Assembly (NCBI RefSeq): GCF_035083965.1
Contig: NC_089722.1
Location: forward strand, 39,355,958-39,419,957
Length of the DNA stretch: 64,000 bases
From: Branchiostoma lanceolatum
Taxonomy: Eukaryota > Chordata > Leptocardii > Amphioxiformes > Branchiostomatidae
Reading direction: 5' to 3'
Shown here: piece after piece, positions 61,500 through 64,000 of the stretch
Position numbering within the stretch: the first letter of the stretch is position 1
How the letters are laid out: every line of letters begins with the position of its first letter
Notes under the pieces: model-generated
Database searches by the model: none
What the model was told of the DNA's origin: nothing
Seen by the model: the letters and a program-made list of their open reading frames with translations, nothing else
Program-made: the position numbers and the translations under genes

Positions 61500-64000
61500 T
61501 CTGACAAATGCTGAGCCCTTTCTGGATCTGTAACGTTTATAGTTGTGTCAAGTCTTCACAGAAGCGTCTTCAATTTAAAAAAAAAAAGGCTTCCAAATGC
61601 ATCATAAGAAGCGTTGTTGACTTTCCTATGAGGGGACCGAAAATCCCGGCAACCCCGGGAAAATTTGTCACCTTCAGCTTAATCCAATACGATTGCCAAA
61701 ACCCAAAACTGTTTTCTAACGAAACGTTTATAGTTGTGTCAAGTCTTCATGGAAGCGTCTTCAAGTTGAAAAACAGGTTTCCAAGCGCATCAGAAGAGAC
61801 GTTGTTGACTTTCCTATGAGGGGACCGAAAATCCCGGCTTAACCCCGGCCCGGGAAAATGTGTCCCCCTCACCTAAAATCCCCTCAATGGCCAAATGCTG
61901 AGACTCTTTTGCATGTAAAACATTTATAGTTGTGTTATGTCTTCAGAGAAGCGTCTTCAAGTTGAAAAACAGGTTTCCAAGTGCATCAGAAGAGACGTTG
62001 TTGACTTTCCTATGAGTGGTGACCGAAAATCCTGGTTTTACCCCGGCCCGGGAAAATGTGTCCCCTTTACCTGAAATCTCCTCAATTGACAAATCCCCAG
62101 ACTTCTGCCCATGGAACGTTTATAGTTGTGTAGGGTCTTTAGGGAAGCGTCTTCAAGTAAAAAAACAGGATTCCAAATGGATCAGGAGAAGCGTTGTTGA
62201 CTTTCGTATGAGGGGACCGAAAATCCCTGCTACCCCGGGAAAATGTGCCCCTTTACCTAAAATCCCCTCAATGGCCAAATACTGAGACTTTTTTATTTTG
62301 AAACGTTTATAGTTGTATTAGGTCTTCAGAGAAGCGCCTTCAAGTTGACAAACAATTTCCAAGTCCGTCATCATAAGAAGCGTTGTTGACTTTCCTATGA
62401 GGGGACCGAAAATCCCGGCTAGTTCTACCCCAGGCAAATGTGTCCCCCTCCTCTTGAAATCCCCTCAAAGCCAAATCCTGAGACTTTTTGCTTCTGAAAC
62501 GTTTGTTTTTGTGTTCAGTCTTCAGAGAAGCGTCTTCAAGTTGACAAACAAGTTTCCAAGTCAATCAGAAGAAACGTTTTTCACTTTCCTATGAGGGGAC
62601 CGAAAATCCCGGCTAGTTCTACCCCGGGAAAATGTGTCCCGTCCCCCTTAAATCTCCTTAATTGACAAATCTTGAGACTTTTGCCCATGAAACGTTTATA
62701 GTTGTGTTAAGTCTTTAGAGAAGCGTCTTTAAGTATAAAAACAGGATTCCAAATGGATCAGGAGAAGCGTTGTTGACCTTCGTATGAGGGGACCGAAAAT
62801 CCCGGCTAGATCTACCCCGGGAAAATGTGTCCCCTTTCCATAAGATCCTTCAGATGGTCAAATGCTGAGACTTTTTTGCTTTTTAAACGTTTATAGTTGT
62901 GTTAAGTCTTCAGAGAAGCATCTTCAAGTTGACAAACAATTTCCAAGTCCATCATAAGAAGCGTTGTTGACGTTGCTATGAAGGGACCGAAAATCCCGGC
63001 TAGATCTACCCCGGGAAAATGTGTCACCTTCCCCTAAAATCCCCTCAATGGCCAAATCCGGGGACTTTTTGCTTTTGAAACGTTTATAGTTGTGATAAGT
63101 CTGCAGGGAAGCGTCTTTAAGTTGAAAAACAATTTCCAAGTCCATTATAAGAAGCGTTGTTGACTTTGCTATGAGGGGACCGAAAATCCCGGCTAGATCT
63201 ACCCCGGGAAAATGTGTCACCTTCCCCTAAAATCCCCTCAATGGCCAAATCCTAAGACTTTTTGCTTTTGAAACATTTATAGTTGTGTTAAGTCTTCAGA
63301 GAAGCGTATTTAAGTTGAAAAATAATTTCCAAGTCCATCAAAAGAAGCGTTTTACACTTTCCTATGAGAGGGCCGAAAATCCCGGCTAGATCTATCCCGG
63401 GAAAATTTGTCCCCTTCCCCTGAAATCCCCTTAATGGCCAAATATTGAGATATCTTGCTTTTGAATCGTTTGTAGTTGTGTTTAGTCTTCAGAGAAGCGT
63501 CTTCAAGTTAAAAAACAGGTTTCCAAGTGCATCAGAAGAGACGTTGTTGACTTTCCTATGAGGGGACCGAAAATCCCGGTTTTACCCCGGCCCAGGAAAA
63601 TGTGTCCCCTTTACCTAAAATCCACTCAATGGCCAAATACTGAGACTGTTATCTTTTGATACGTTAAACGTTTTATAGTTGTGTCAGGTCTTCAGAGAAG
63701 CGTCTTCAAGTTGAAAAACAGGTTTCCAAGTGCATCAGAAAAGACGTTGTTTACTTTCCTATGAGGGGACCGAAAATCCCGGTTTTACCCCGGCCCGGGA
63801 AAATGTGTCCCCTTAACCTGAAATCCCCTCAATGGCCAAATCCTGAGACTTTTTGCTTTTGAAACGTTTATAGTTGTGTCAGGTCTTTAGAGAAGCGTCT
63901 TCAAGTTGAAAAACAGGTTTCCAACTGCATTAGAAGAGACGTTGTTGCCTTTTAAATGACAGGACCGAAAATCCCGGCTATCCCGTGAAAATGTGTCCCC
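61500..64000. repeat. Tandem array of roughly 190-bp units, inverted orientation, runs off the window
   Basis: About thirteen units, marked by CTATGAGGGGACCGAAAAT near 61626, 61812, 62205, 62392, 62590, 62784, 63168, 63556 and 63760, with variants between. They are the reverse complement of the 54690-56175 units. Two unit subtypes differ at the core: GGCTAGATCTACCCCGGG and GGTTTTACCCCGGCCCGGG. Confidence 0.95.

Overview
This is eukaryotic, intron-rich, repeat-dense DNA. It holds a many-exon secreted SOUL-domain gene, a CR1-group LINE, Penelope-like fragments, tRNA-derived SINEs, several foldback/MITE families and tandem arrays. The mix suggests an invertebrate deuterostome, most likely an amphioxus (Branchiostoma). 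That assignment is inference from gene and repeat content, not from a marker gene.

Layout. 0-12 kb: mostly mobile DNA on the minus strand. One decayed DDE-type transposase-like gene (about 9.5 to 6.9 kb) has shorter relatives at 0.25-1.8 kb and 4.1-4.6 kb, with a Penelope-like GIY-YIG fragment (2.7-3.4 kb) and an L1/Tx1-like reverse-transcriptase remnant (10.5-11.1 kb) nearby. A possible two-exon 80-residue gene lies at 11.7-12.0 kb between inverted repeats. 13-16 kb: a foldback element with a hammerhead-like motif, a SINE, and a TAA/TTA-flanked MITE.

16.7-31.5 kb: the main host gene. I assembled 20 plus-strand coding exons. Every junction stays in frame, giving a predicted 904-residue protein with a signal peptide and four tandem SOUL/heme-binding-protein-like domains preceded by cysteine-rich linkers. 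Its introns are packed with MITEs, SINEs, Penelope tails and microsatellites.

32-43.8 kb: two direct copies of a repeat about 1.7-2 kb long, a 70-bp perfect palindrome, and scattered minus-strand exons of unidentified, probably mobile or multicopy genes. These include coiled-coil exons, a helix-turn-helix-like exon and an exon with a ubiquitin-protease-like Cys box. 43.8-47.2 kb: a CR1-group LINE with an uninterrupted 984-residue endonuclease/reverse transcriptase ORF.

48-64 kb: tandem-repeat country. There is a 42-bp coding-compatible minisatellite, duplicated minus-strand exons (49-54.5 kb), and an array of roughly 190-bp units at 54.7-56.2 kb that reappears in inverted orientation from 61.5 kb to the window end. 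Also present are a 62-bp array, a dimeric 70-bp array, and the two-exon 3' end of an unidentified minus-strand gene (60.2-60.9 kb).

Limits. Exon calls rest on reading frame, splice consensus and family pattern alone, with no transcript or database support. Where a family is named, it is from motif recognition.
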